DNA of 64,000 nucleotides, from assembly GCF_900696085.1 (NCBI RefSeq), contig NZ_CAADFC020000021.1, positions 1 through 64,000 of the forward strand, given 5' to 3'. This stretch comes from Bradyrhizobium ivorense. Its GTDB lineage: Bacteria; Pseudomonadota; Alphaproteobacteria; Rhizobiales; Xanthobacteraceae. A program made the translations under genes and the position numbers. Shown in pieces: positions 17,916 to 25,646 of the stretch. The notes beneath the pieces are model-generated. The model did no database searches, was not told where the DNA came from, and saw nothing but the letters and a program-made list of their open reading frames with translations. Each line of letters begins with the position of its first letter. The stretch's first letter is position 1.

Positions 17916-18506
17916 ATGAGCGCTGAGTCGTCTCCCAAGATCGTCATTGTCGACGAAAGCCCGATCCGGGCCGCCATCCTGGAGGAGGGGCTGCGCGAGG
18001 CCGGGTATACGGACGTCGTCCACATCAGCGAGATGCAGAGCCTGCTCTCGCGGATCTATGCGCAGGACCCCGACATCATCGTCATCGACCTGGAAAACCC
18101 CAGCCGCGACGTGCTGGAACAAATGTTCCAGGTCAGCCGTGCCGTCCGCCGGCCGATCGCGATGTTCGTCGACCAGAGCGACGCCGCCTCGATCCAGGCC
18201 TCGGTCGAGGCGGGGGTCTCGGCCTACATCGTGGACGGTCTGAAGAAGGAGCGGATCAAGCCGATCCTCGACCTCTGCGTCTCCCGCTTCAACGCCTTCT
18301 CCAAGCTGCAGGACGAGCTCGACCGCACCAAGCATGCGCTGGAGGAGCGCAAGGTGATCGACCGCGCCAAGGGCATTTTGATGAAGCTGAAGGGGCTGAC
18401 CGAGGAGGAGGCCTACGTGCTGATGCGCTCGACCGCGATGCGCGAGAAGAAGAAGATCGGCGAGATCGCGCAATCGATCCTGACGGCGTCGGAGCTGTTG
18501 AAATGA
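17916..18506 (+). CDS. nasT: ANTAR-domain response regulator NasT
   Basis: The 196-residue protein has an N-terminal receiver-like domain (KIVIVDESPIRAAILEEGL, IIVIDLENPSRDVLEQM) and a C-terminal ANTAR RNA-binding domain from about residue 135 (KVIDRAKGILMKLKGLTEEEAYVLMRSTAM). NasT is an antiterminator that binds paired hairpins in nitrate/nitrite assimilation leaders and, in Bradyrhizobium, also affects nosZ. It is held inactive by NasS without nitrate. The stop overlaps the nasS start by 4 bp, so the pair is translationally coupled. The Met at 17916 is preferred over the longer frame. Confidence 0.92.
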   Translation: MSAESSPKIVIVDESPIRAAILEEGLREAGYTDVVHISEMQSLLSRIYAQDPDIIVIDLENPSRDVLEQMFQVSRAVRRPIAMFVDQSDAASIQASVEAGVSAYIVDGLKKERIKPILDLCVSRFNAFSKLQDELDRTKHALEERKVIDRAKGILMKLKGLTEEEAYVLMRSTAMREKKKIGEIAQSILTASELLK

Positions 18507-19660
18507 GCACACACTTGCGCATCGGGTTCATTCCGCTGGTCGACGCCGCCGCGCTGATCGTCGCTGTCGACAAGGGCTTTGCCGCGGCCGAAGGGCTCGA
18601 CATCGAGCTGGTGCGGGAGGTGTCGTGGTCGAATGTCCGCGACAAGCTCAACATCGGCCTGTTCGACGCCGCCCATCTGCTGGCGCCGGTGGCGATCGCC
18701 TCGAGCCTCGGGCTCGGCCACGTCAAGGTACCGATCGCGGCCCCGTTCAATCTCGGGCTCAACGGCAACGCCATCACGGTGTCGCCGGCGCTGCACGCCG
18801 CGCTGATGGAGGAGATCGACGGCGACCGGTTCGATCCGATGGCGACCGCGCGCGCGCTCGCCCGCGTGGTGGCGAAGCGGAAGAGGAGCGGGGCGGAGCC
18901 GCTGACCTTCGGCATGACGTTCCCGTTCTCGACCCACAATTACCAGCTGCGGTTCTGGATGGCCGCGGGCGGCGTCGATCCCGACGAGGACGTCCAGCTC
19001 GTGGTGCTGCCGCCGCCTTACATGGTCGACAGCCTCGCCAACGGCCATGTCGACGCGTTCTGCGTCGGCGCGCCCTGGAATTCGGTCGCGGTCGATCTCG
19101 GCATCGGCCACATCCTGCATTTCGTTTCCGACATCCTGCTCAGCGCGGTCGAGAAGGTGCTGGCGGTGCGGCAGACCTGGTCGGAGCAGCATCCCGATCT
19201 GGTGACGGCCTTGGTGCGCGCGCATCTGCGCGCCGCCGAATTCATCGAGCAGCCGGCGAACCGGCCCGAGGTGGCACGCATGCTCAGCTCGCCGGAGCGG
19301 ATCGGTGTCGATGCCGGCGTCATCCAGCGCACGCTGGACGGCCGGCTGAAGATCGCGCCCGACGGCACCATGCGCGAGAGCAAGCGCTACCTGCTGGTCG
19401 GGCGCGAGGCGGCGGCGCGGCCCGATCCGGTGCAGGCGGCCTGGCTCTATGCGCAGATGGTGCGCTGGGGCCAGACGCCGCTGCGGCCGGATGCGCTGAA
19501 GACGGCGATGGCGGTATTCAGGCCCGATCTCTACGACGCCGCCATCGGGCGCGCGGCGGGGACGGTGAACGCCATCGGCGCCTTCGCGGGGCCGCCGTTC
19601 GATCCGAACGATGTCGCCGGCCATCTGGCGGCGTTCAAGATCGGCCGCTGGAAGCCCTGA
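18503..19660 (+). CDS. nasS: Nitrate sensor NasS (NrtA/CmpA-like, cytoplasmic)
   Basis: The 385-residue protein belongs to the NrtA/CmpA nitrate/bicarbonate-binding family but has no signal peptide or lipobox. That is the hallmark of NasS, the cytoplasmic sensor that sequesters NasT. Visible family features are LRIGFIPLVDAAALIVAVDKGF, VSWSNVRDKLNIGLFDAAHLLAP and MTFPFSTHNYQLRFWMAAGGV. Nitrate binding is thought to release NasT for antitermination. The usual targets (nrtABC, nasA/nirA) do not appear in the 4 kb on either side, so this is a detached regulatory pair within the window. Confidence 0.92.
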   Translation: MSTHLRIGFIPLVDAAALIVAVDKGFAAAEGLDIELVREVSWSNVRDKLNIGLFDAAHLLAPVAIASSLGLGHVKVPIAAPFNLGLNGNAITVSPALHAALMEEIDGDRFDPMATARALARVVAKRKRSGAEPLTFGMTFPFSTHNYQLRFWMAAGGVDPDEDVQLVVLPPPYMVDSLANGHVDAFCVGAPWNSVAVDLGIGHILHFVSDILLSAVEKVLAVRQTWSEQHPDLVTALVRAHLRAAEFIEQPANRPEVARMLSSPERIGVDAGVIQRTLDGRLKIAPDGTMRESKRYLLVGREAAARPDPVQAAWLYAQMVRWGQTPLRPDALKTAMAVFRPDLYDAAIGRAAGTVNAIGAFAGPPFDPNDVAGHLAAFKIGRWKP

Positions 19661-19850
19661 ATCGGGGGCAAGGCCGGTTCCCGACGCGTCGAATCCGGCC
19701 GAATAAAATTCTCGGTCGAATCGAGCATGGGGAATTTTTCTCTCGGAACCGAGTTCCGGAAGGCGGTCGCATCGCTATTTTCGCCGCCCGCTTGAAACTG
19801 CGCGAGAACGATATTCCATATCCCGTCAAATGGGGCGTTGGAGATCGACC

Positions 19851-20003
19851 ATGCGCGAGCTATCGGCGGAAGCCCGCCTGCATTTTCATGCGCGAAACAT
19901 TTCACGAAAAACCGGGAGTGGCGTTCATACCGCCGCGCTGTACAGCGCCTTTGCGGTGATCGCCGCCATCGTGTTCGGCACGCTGTCTGTCCATCCGTTC
20001 TGA
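19851..20003 (+). CDS. Small single-pass membrane protein, 50 residues
   Basis: An ATG at 19851 with GGAG 8 bp upstream opens a 50-residue frame. It has a basic N-terminus (MRELSAEARLHFHARNISRK) and one clear membrane helix (AALYSAFAVIAAIVFGTLSV), with only a short tail after it. A strong terminator follows 17 bp later. The ribosome site, the helix and the terminator together make it a credible gene although it is short. Function is unknown; no family is recognised. Confidence 0.65.
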   Translation: MRELSAEARLHFHARNISRKTGSGVHTAALYSAFAVIAAIVFGTLSVHPF

Positions 20004-20019
20004 GGCGTCAAGAAACCAA

Positions 20020-20054
20020 GAAGCCGCCGCCTGATGTCGTCAGGCGGCGGCTTT
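20020..20054. terminator. Bidirectional terminator
   Basis: The 14-bp stem aagccgccgcctga/tcaggcggcggctt has a 5-nt loop and is followed by T-rich sequence on the + strand. It lies between the convergent 50-residue membrane protein gene and the Cys/Gly-rich exported protein gene and can serve both. Confidence 0.88.
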
Positions 20055-20076
20055 GTTTTGGCAGAAATGCTGGCGC

Positions 20077-20508
20077 TCAGTAGCCGCGATAGCCGTAACC
20101 GTATCCACCATAGCCGTAGCCATATCCGCCGCCGCCGCAGGTGCTGCAGGTCTGCTGCACCGGCGCGTAGTAGGAATAGCCCGGCGAGACCATCTCGGTG
20201 CGCTCCTGGGTGGCGTATTGCGGCGCGATGCGCTCATACGCGACGCCTTCGGGGGCGACCATCACCGTCTTCGGCACCATCACGGTGCGATACTGCGCCG
20301 GCGTGCGATGCGCGATGACGCGGCCCGGCGACACCATCACGGTTTCCTGCACCGTGCGATACTGCGGCGGCACCGTCTGCACCTGATAGCAGGTCGTGCA
20401 GGGCTGGGGCGGCGGCGTGTAGCAGCCGTAGCAGCCGGCGGAGGCCGCGCTGGAGAAGGCGGCGGTGGCGACCGCGGCAATGGCAATCGAGAGGCTGGTG
20501 CGGAACAT
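20077..20508 (-). CDS. Exported Cys/Gly/Tyr-rich small protein of unknown function
   Basis: The 143-residue product begins at the ATG at 20508 with a Sec signal (SLSIAIAAVATAAFSSAASA). The mature part has CYGCYTPPPQPCTTCYQV, then a repeated pattern of QYRTVxxTVMVxPxRV (twice) and QYATQERTEMV. The tail is CSTCGGGGYGYGYGGYGYGYRGY. The repeats suggest a fibrous or surface protein, and the Cys pairs could form disulphides. Similar short proteins with VPxQYRTV repeats are common in Bradyrhizobium, but I know no function. Confidence 0.75.
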   Translation of the reverse strand: MFRTSLSIAIAAVATAAFSSAASAGCYGCYTPPPQPCTTCYQVQTVPPQYRTVQETVMVSPGRVIAHRTPAQYRTVMVPKTVMVAPEGVAYERIAPQYATQERTEMVSPGYSYYAPVQQTCSTCGGGGYGYGYGGYGYGYRGY

Positions 20509-20609
20509 GCTTTTCGTACCCAATGTTCTGAGAGGAACGTGAAGGCTCGGATGCAGCACCTACCAACCAATCGGCAAGTTTGGGTTTAAGAAGACTCTTA
20601 ATGGAATCT

Positions 20610-20637
20610 AAAAGGGCCGGCGCTCGTGCCGACCCTT
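20610..20637 (-). terminator. Terminator of the pxpBCA operon
   Basis: The 10-bp stem aagggtcggc/gccggccctt (one T-G pair) is followed on the reverse strand by a short T run. It lies 21 bp after the pxpA stop. Confidence 0.75.
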
Positions 20638-20657
20638 GCTGTCTTTGTGCACGCAGC

Positions 20658-21431
20658 TCAATGCGCGGTCTTGAACGGCGCCACCGTGATGCCGGCGCTC
20701 TTCAGCGCCTCGCGCACGCCGCGCGCGATCTCTACCGCACCCGGCGTGTCGCCGTGGATGCAGACGGTGTCGGTCTGCATCTTGATCACCTTGCCGGTGA
20801 CGGACACCACCGCGCTGTCCTGCACCATCCGTACCACGCGTTCGGCGATCGCCTTGGGATCGTGCAGCACCGCGCCGGGCTTCTTGCGCGACACCAGATT
20901 GCCGTTGTCCTCATAGGCGCGGTCGGCGAACACCTCGTGCGCCATCGGCAGATTGGCGGCTTCGCCGGCGCGCACCAGCTTTGAGTTCGCGAGCACGACG
21001 AACACGAGGCTCGGATCGACCGCCTTGATCGCATTGGCGATCGCGCGTGCCGTCATGTCGTCCTCGCAGGCGACGTTGGAGATCGCGCCATGGGCCTTCA
21101 CATGCGTGACCTTGTGGCCGGCCGCGGTCGCGATCGCCTGCAGGGCGCCGATCTGATAGGCGATCAAATTCTCGATCTCCGACGAGGTCAGCCCCGGCAT
21201 CGGGCGGCGGCCAAAACCGTGCAGGTCGCGGTAGCCGGGATGGGCACCGACGCTGACGCCGCGCGCCTTCGCGAGCTCGACCGTCTTGCGCATGATGTCG
21301 GCATCGCCGGCGTGATAGCCGCAGGCGACGTTGACCGAGGTCGCAAGCTCGATCATCGCGGCGTCATTGCCCATTTCCCACGGGCCAAAGCTCTCGCCGA
21401 GATCGCAATTGAGGTCGATGGTTGAGGTCAT
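20658..21431 (-). CDS. pxpA: 5-oxoprolinase subunit A (LamB/YcsF family)
   Basis: The 257-residue protein has the YcsF signatures: DLNCDLGESFGPWEMGNDAAM at the N-terminus, VNVACGYHAGDADIM, GAHPGYRDLHGFGRR and VCIHGDTPGA near the end. With PxpB and PxpC it forms the ATP-dependent bacterial 5-oxoprolinase that opens pyroglutamate to glutamate, removing a spontaneous damage product of glutamine. It is the last gene of the leftward pxpB-pxpC-pxpA operon and is followed by a terminator. Confidence 0.94.
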   Translation of the reverse strand: MTSTIDLNCDLGESFGPWEMGNDAAMIELATSVNVACGYHAGDADIMRKTVELAKARGVSVGAHPGYRDLHGFGRRPMPGLTSSEIENLIAYQIGALQAIATAAGHKVTHVKAHGAISNVACEDDMTARAIANAIKAVDPSLVFVVLANSKLVRAGEAANLPMAHEVFADRAYEDNGNLVSRKKPGAVLHDPKAIAERVVRMVQDSAVVSVTGKVIKMQTDTVCIHGDTPGAVEIARGVREALKSAGITVAPFKTAH

Positions 21432-21455
21432 GACGATCGATCCATTCTTGTTGAT

Positions 21456-22490
21456 TTAGGGCAGCGCAACTTGCCACGTCGCGGCATCGATGGCGCTGAC
21501 CGCCTGGCCTGCGACGTTAGCATCTCTGAGCGCCTCGATGTTGAGGCTGAAATCCTCAATGGCGCGAAGGCGGTCGGGCAGGGAGCGCAGAAGCTGCTGG
21601 AACTTGATCGCCTCGGCCTGCGCCTCCGCCATCGTCACCGCCTTGAAGCGGAATGGCCGGCCGGCGGAGATCTGGGCGAAGCGGCCGAAATCGGCCGTGA
21701 TCACGGTCGCGATCTTCGGATAGCCGCCGCTGGTGCCGCGGTCGGGCATCAGCACGATCGGCTGGCCGTTGCCGGGCACCTGGACGCTGCCGTTCACGGT
21801 GCCGTCGGAGACGATGTTGTGGCCGTCGAGGTGCTTGATCACGGGACCTTCGAGCCGGTAGCCCATGCGGTCGCTGGTGGCGGAAATCTTCCACTCGCTA
21901 TCGACGAACAGTTTTTTGTTTTCGTCGCTGAATTCGTCGTCCTGCGGACCGAACAGCACGCGGATTGGCGCCTCAGTGGCAGGTGGCAGTTCGATCCGGC
22001 GCTCGGCGGCGCCGCTCGCGGCCTGGGTCTGCAACTCGTCGCCGCTCTGCAGCGGCCGCGGATAGGGACTGCCGAGCCCGGCGCGCGCATTGACGGCGAG
22101 GCTGCCGAACATCGGCTCGCCGGCGATGCCGTGCTCGATCGCGAGGTAGCTGAACGAGCCGCCGCGGGCGAAGCCGAGATTGAGGGTTTCACCATCGGCC
22201 AGTGTCGCCGAACTGTCCGAGGCGACCGGCCGCCCGCCGATGTCGGCGTTGCGCGGCGCGCCGGCGAGGCCGATCCGCACCGCGCCGCCGCGCGCCGTGA
22301 AGGCGGCGCCGAATGGGCCGATCTCGATGGCGGCCGCGAACAGGTCGTTGCCGACCAGCGCGTTGGCGGTGGCGAGCGAAAGCCGGTCCATCGCGCCGCT
22401 CGGCACCAGGCCGTAGCGCTGCGAGCCTGGGCGGCCGGCATCCTGCACCGAGCTCGCAGGTCCGATCGAGGTGACGACGAGCTTGCTCAT
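21456..22490 (-). CDS. pxpC: 5-oxoprolinase subunit C (KipA / biotin-dependent carboxyltransferase-like)
   Basis: The 344-residue protein shows the AHS2/KipA pattern: GPASSVQDAGRPGSQRYGLVPSGAMDRLSLATANALVGN at the start, then VRVLFGPQDDEF-like and SDRMGYRLEGP segments, and MPDRGTSGGYPKIATV near the end. PxpC is thought to catalyse ring opening of the phosphorylated 5-oxoproline intermediate. Its start overlaps the pxpB stop by 4 bp (ATGA), so the two subunits are coupled. Confidence 0.94.
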   Translation of the reverse strand: MSKLVVTSIGPASSVQDAGRPGSQRYGLVPSGAMDRLSLATANALVGNDLFAAAIEIGPFGAAFTARGGAVRIGLAGAPRNADIGGRPVASDSSATLADGETLNLGFARGGSFSYLAIEHGIAGEPMFGSLAVNARAGLGSPYPRPLQSGDELQTQAASGAAERRIELPPATEAPIRVLFGPQDDEFSDENKKLFVDSEWKISATSDRMGYRLEGPVIKHLDGHNIVSDGTVNGSVQVPGNGQPIVLMPDRGTSGGYPKIATVITADFGRFAQISAGRPFRFKAVTMAEAQAEAIKFQQLLRSLPDRLRAIEDFSLNIEALRDANVAGQAVSAIDAATWQVALP

Positions 22491-23218
22491 GGCATCACCA
22501 GTTCAGCGATGACCTCGCCGGCCGCGGCGGCGCGGTCCTGCTCGGCGAAGGTTTTGGCGTCGACCGCGGTGAAGCTGATGGCGTCGCCCGGCTCCAGCAG
22601 GAAGGTCGGGTCGCGGTGCAATTGGTAGGTTCTGACCGCGGTACGGCCGAGCAGGTGCCAGCCGCTGGGACCGGCGAGACATTGCACGCCGGTCTGGATG
22701 CCGCCGATCGAGATCGTGCCGGCCGGGGTCAGCAGCCGCGGATCCTTGCGCCGCGGCATGTGCAGGAACTTTTCCAGCCCGCTGAGATAGGACCAGCCGG
22801 GCGTGAAGCCGATCATGGCGACGCGATAGTCGCCGGCGACATGGCGCTTCACGATCTCGTCGGGCGTGGTGGCGAGCGCCTTCGCCACGTCCTCGAGATC
22901 GATGCCGTTCTCGCCGCCATAGGCGACCGGAATACGCCAGCGCCGCGTTCCGGCGGCGGTCGGCAGCGCCCTGGCGGCGCGCGCCAGCAGCTGCTCGCCG
23001 AGGGCGTCGAAGCCGATCTCGACCGGATCATAGTGCACCAGCAGCGAGCGATAGGTCGGCACCGTCTCGGTGATCCCTGCGATCGGTTCGGCCGAAATCA
23101 GGCGGTCGAGCGCCAGCACGCGCCGGTTGGCGGCGTCGTCGATGGTGCGGCTGAATTCCACCGTGATGGCGGCATCGCCACTCGGCAACAGGCGGGGAGG
23201 GCTTAGGGTTTCTGACAT
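22487..23218 (-). CDS. pxpB: 5-oxoprolinase subunit B (KipI / AHS1 family)
   Basis: The 243-residue protein shows the AHS1 signatures LPSGDAAITVEFSRTIDD, PTYRSLLVHYDP, MIGFTPGWSYLSGL, PRRKDPRLLTPAGTISIGG and QCLAGPSGWHLLGRT. PxpB is the likely kinase-type partner activating 5-oxoproline with ATP. It is the first gene of the operon and lies divergent to the rraA-like gene across about 210 bp. In Bacillus the homologue KipI inhibits the sporulation kinase KinA; that role is not expected here. Confidence 0.94.
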   Translation of the reverse strand: MSETLSPPRLLPSGDAAITVEFSRTIDDAANRRVLALDRLISAEPIAGITETVPTYRSLLVHYDPVEIGFDALGEQLLARAARALPTAAGTRRWRIPVAYGGENGIDLEDVAKALATTPDEIVKRHVAGDYRVAMIGFTPGWSYLSGLEKFLHMPRRKDPRLLTPAGTISIGGIQTGVQCLAGPSGWHLLGRTAVRTYQLHRDPTFLLEPGDAISFTAVDAKTFAEQDRAAAAGEVIAELVMP

Positions 23219-23430
23219 CGGATCAAGCGGACTCGTCGCCCATCAAGCTAGCGTGTTTCGGCGCGGGAAGGAATTCACCTCGTGCAAAATGATGCAGCAA
23301 CTTCAATAAATTAATCGGCATGCCCGTGATAAGTTTGGATGATCGCAAGATTTTCCCGCAGCCCTTGACGCAAGGGCCTTGCCCGGCAACATGCGCCCGT
23401 CATTTCCTCCCATCGGAGCACACTTTTCAG

Positions 23431-24129
23431 ATGTCCCTGTCCGCCGAAGCGATTGCGACGCTGTCGCACGTGTCCACCGCCACCATCACCACCGTCCTGC
23501 TCAAGAAGGGGCTGCGTAACGTCTGGATGCGCGGCACCAAGCCGCTGCAGCTGGGCCAGAAGCGGTTGGTCGGACCCGCCTTCACGCTGCGCTTCGTGCC
23601 GGCCCGCGAGGATCTGGCGACGCCGGAATCCTGGTCGTCGCCGATCTCGACCCGCACCGCGATCGAGGCCATGCCGGAGGGCTGCATCGCCGTGGTCGAC
23701 GCCATGGGCATCACCGATGCCGGCATTTTCGGCGACATTCTCTGCGCCCGCATGGTCAAGCGCGGCGTCGCCGCGCTGATCACCGACGGCGTCGTCCGCG
23801 ACCTCGAGGGCGTGCTCGGCACCGGCCTGCCGGTGTGGTGCGACGGCTACGCGGCGCCGCCGTCGGTGGCAGGGCTGACCTTCGTCGGCTGGGGTGAACC
23901 GATCGGCTGCGGCGGCGTTGCCGTGTTCCCGAACGACGTCGTGGTCGCCGACCAGGACGGCGCGGTGCTGATCCCGCAGGCGTTCCTCGATCAGGTGCTG
24001 GCGGAGGGGCCGGAGCAGGAGCGGATGGAAGCCTGGATCGTCAACGAGGTGAACAACGGCGCGCAATTGCCCGGCCTCTATCCGATGAACGCCGAGACCA
24101 AGGCGCGCTACGCCGCGAGCAAGAAATAA
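23431..24129 (+). CDS. RraA-family protein (HMG/CHA aldolase-like)
   Basis: The 232-residue protein starts at the ATG at 23431. It has the RraA core: STATITTVLLKKGLRNVWM, VGPAFTLRFVPAREDL, IAVVDAMGITDAGIFGDILC and ITDGVVRDLEGV with the Arg-Asp pair of the metal/substrate site. VFPNDVVVADQDGAVLIPQ follows. Family members include the ribonuclease E regulator RraA and divalent-metal 4-hydroxy-4-methyl-2-oxoglutarate or oxaloacetate lyases. The D-G-x-x-R-D pattern favours an aldolase/decarboxylase. It is followed after 23 bp by a cupin gene, probably in the same operon. Confidence 0.83.
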   Translation: MSLSAEAIATLSHVSTATITTVLLKKGLRNVWMRGTKPLQLGQKRLVGPAFTLRFVPAREDLATPESWSSPISTRTAIEAMPEGCIAVVDAMGITDAGIFGDILCARMVKRGVAALITDGVVRDLEGVLGTGLPVWCDGYAAPPSVAGLTFVGWGEPIGCGGVAVFPNDVVVADQDGAVLIPQAFLDQVLAEGPEQERMEAWIVNEVNNGAQLPGLYPMNAETKARYAASKK

Positions 24130-24152
24130 CATCAACAGAGCGAGGTAACCCC

Positions 24153-24557
24153 ATGGACATCCACGTTTCCGGCTCGCGGCCGACCCGCCGCGCGCCGAAG
24201 GAGAATTTTACCGGCACGGTGCTGCAGGACCCGATCAACATGGCGCCCGCGCCGGCGCGGCTGAACGCTTCGCGCGTCTCGTTCGAGCCCGGCGCGCGCA
24301 CCGCCTGGCACACCCATCCGCTCGGCCAGACGCTTTACGTGATCTCCGGCATCGGCCGGGTGCAGGCCAAGGGCGGCCCGATCCGGGAAATCCGCCCCGG
24401 CGACGTGGTCTGGATTCCGCCAAACGAGAAGCACTGGCACGGCGCCTCGCCCAGCAACAGCATGACCCACATCGCCATGCAGGAGGCGCTCGACGGCGTC
24501 TATTCGACCTGGATGGAGCACGTCACCGACGAGGAATACAACGGCAAGGTCGGCTGA
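24153..24557 (+). CDS. Small cupin-domain protein
   Basis: The 134-residue single-cupin protein has cupin motif 1 (FEPGARTAWHTHPLGQTLYVISG) with two His and motif 2 (GDVVWIPPNEKHWHGASP) with the third metal-binding His. The sequence resembles the (R)-mandelonitrile lyase-like/carboxymuconolactone-associated cupins of soil bacteria. The reaction is unknown. It lies immediately downstream of the RraA-like gene, so a joint role in cleavage of a small oxo-acid is plausible but not shown. Confidence 0.83.
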   Translation: MDIHVSGSRPTRRAPKENFTGTVLQDPINMAPAPARLNASRVSFEPGARTAWHTHPLGQTLYVISGIGRVQAKGGPIREIRPGDVVWIPPNEKHWHGASPSNSMTHIAMQEALDGVYSTWMEHVTDEEYNGKVG

Positions 24558-24581
24558 TGACCGACCTGTAGCCCAGGTGAT

Positions 24582-24609
24582 GAAGCCTCGCTCATCGAGC
24601 GGGGCTTCT
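24582..24609 (+). terminator. Terminator of the rraA-like/cupin operon
   Basis: The stem gaagcctcgctc/gagcggggcttc has a 3-nt loop and is followed by TTTGTTT, 24 bp after the cupin stop. Confidence 0.85.
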
Positions 24610-24633
24610 TTGTTTCTGGGCCTCGAATGTCCC

Positions 24634-25452
24634 TCAATTCACCCGCGTCCAGGTCTGGCCGCCGCAGAACATGCCGCCAAACGCGCAGCCCTGGACGCGC
24701 AGCGTATCGGGGCCCTTCAGCGCGATGGTGGAATCGTAGCTGCTGCCGCTGTTCGGATCGACGATGCGGCCGCTCCATTTGTCCTTGCCCGGCTTCATGT
24801 TGATCAGCACCTGCTCGCGGTTCTGGCTGGTCTTCTTGTCGACCGCGTAGCCGCACAGATTGGCGCCGCATTGCTCGATGCGGACCTTGCCGTCCTTCTC
24901 CTCCGTCAACCAGACGCCGAGCGGCGAATTCGCGGCCTGCACGGCAGGCGCGGCGGGCTTCGGCGCGGCAGCGGGTGGGGCGGCAGCAACGGCAGGCGCT
25001 GGCGCGGGCTTTGCTGCGGGCGCGGCGTCCTGCCGAACCGGTGGCGGAGCAGGCGGAGGCGGTGCGGTCGATGCCGGATCTGACGGCGCCACGGCGACGG
25101 CCGTGCTGGCGTCCGCGGGTGCCGCTGCGGGCGGAGCCGCGGCTGCCGCGGGCGGTGGTGCTGCTGCCGCCGGTGCCGGCGCAGGTGCTGCGGCCGCAGC
25201 TGGCGGTGTGGCGGGCGCAGGCTGCGGATCCGTCTTGACCTCCTTCGCGGCGGGCTTGCGCTTCGGCTCGGCGTCCTCGCCCTTGGCGCGCTTGCTGCGA
25301 CGGGGCGTGTTGTCATAGACGCCGGGGATCGAGACGGTGCCGCGATCGGGGTCGATCCGGATGGTGCGGCCGTCAACTTCGAAGCTGTATTGCGCCTGCG
25401 CGGCGGCCGTGCTCGCCAACAACAAGACGGCGATCGCCAAAAGCTTCTTCAT
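24634..25452 (-). CDS. Exported DUF2147 protein with long Ala/Pro linker
   Basis: The 272-residue protein begins with a Sec signal (MKKLLAIAVLLLASTAAAQAQ). A short charged domain with GTVSIPGVYDNTPRRSKRAK follows, then an Ala/Pro-rich low-complexity linker of about 100 residues. The DUF2147 domain is at about 175-272: SPLGVWLTEEKDGKVRIEQCGANLCGYAV, MKPGKDKWSGRIVDPNSGSSYDS and RVQGCAFGGMFCGGQTWTRV. The domain is a small periplasmic beta-barrel of unknown function. The linker suggests anchoring or spanning within the envelope. Confidence 0.83.
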   Translation of the reverse strand: MKKLLAIAVLLLASTAAAQAQYSFEVDGRTIRIDPDRGTVSIPGVYDNTPRRSKRAKGEDAEPKRKPAAKEVKTDPQPAPATPPAAAAAPAPAPAAAAPPPAAAAAPPAAAPADASTAVAVAPSDPASTAPPPPAPPPVRQDAAPAAKPAPAPAVAAAPPAAAPKPAAPAVQAANSPLGVWLTEEKDGKVRIEQCGANLCGYAVDKKTSQNREQVLINMKPGKDKWSGRIVDPNSGSSYDSTIALKGPDTLRVQGCAFGGMFCGGQTWTRVN

Positions 25453-25646
25453 CTCGACCTCCAGTGCAGGGAACCTGGCTGGGATTACGCGACGGGGGCT
25501 TGCCCGAACGTGATTCCGGTCACGTCAAAATTGGGGTCACTTCAACATTGTGAGTCGTGTCCTGACCGCCTTGGTTCAATGATCGGATCGCAGCCTGGTT
25601 TCATGTCCGCGGGCGGGCAATTTTGTCGCGGATGCCGCGGCATCGG

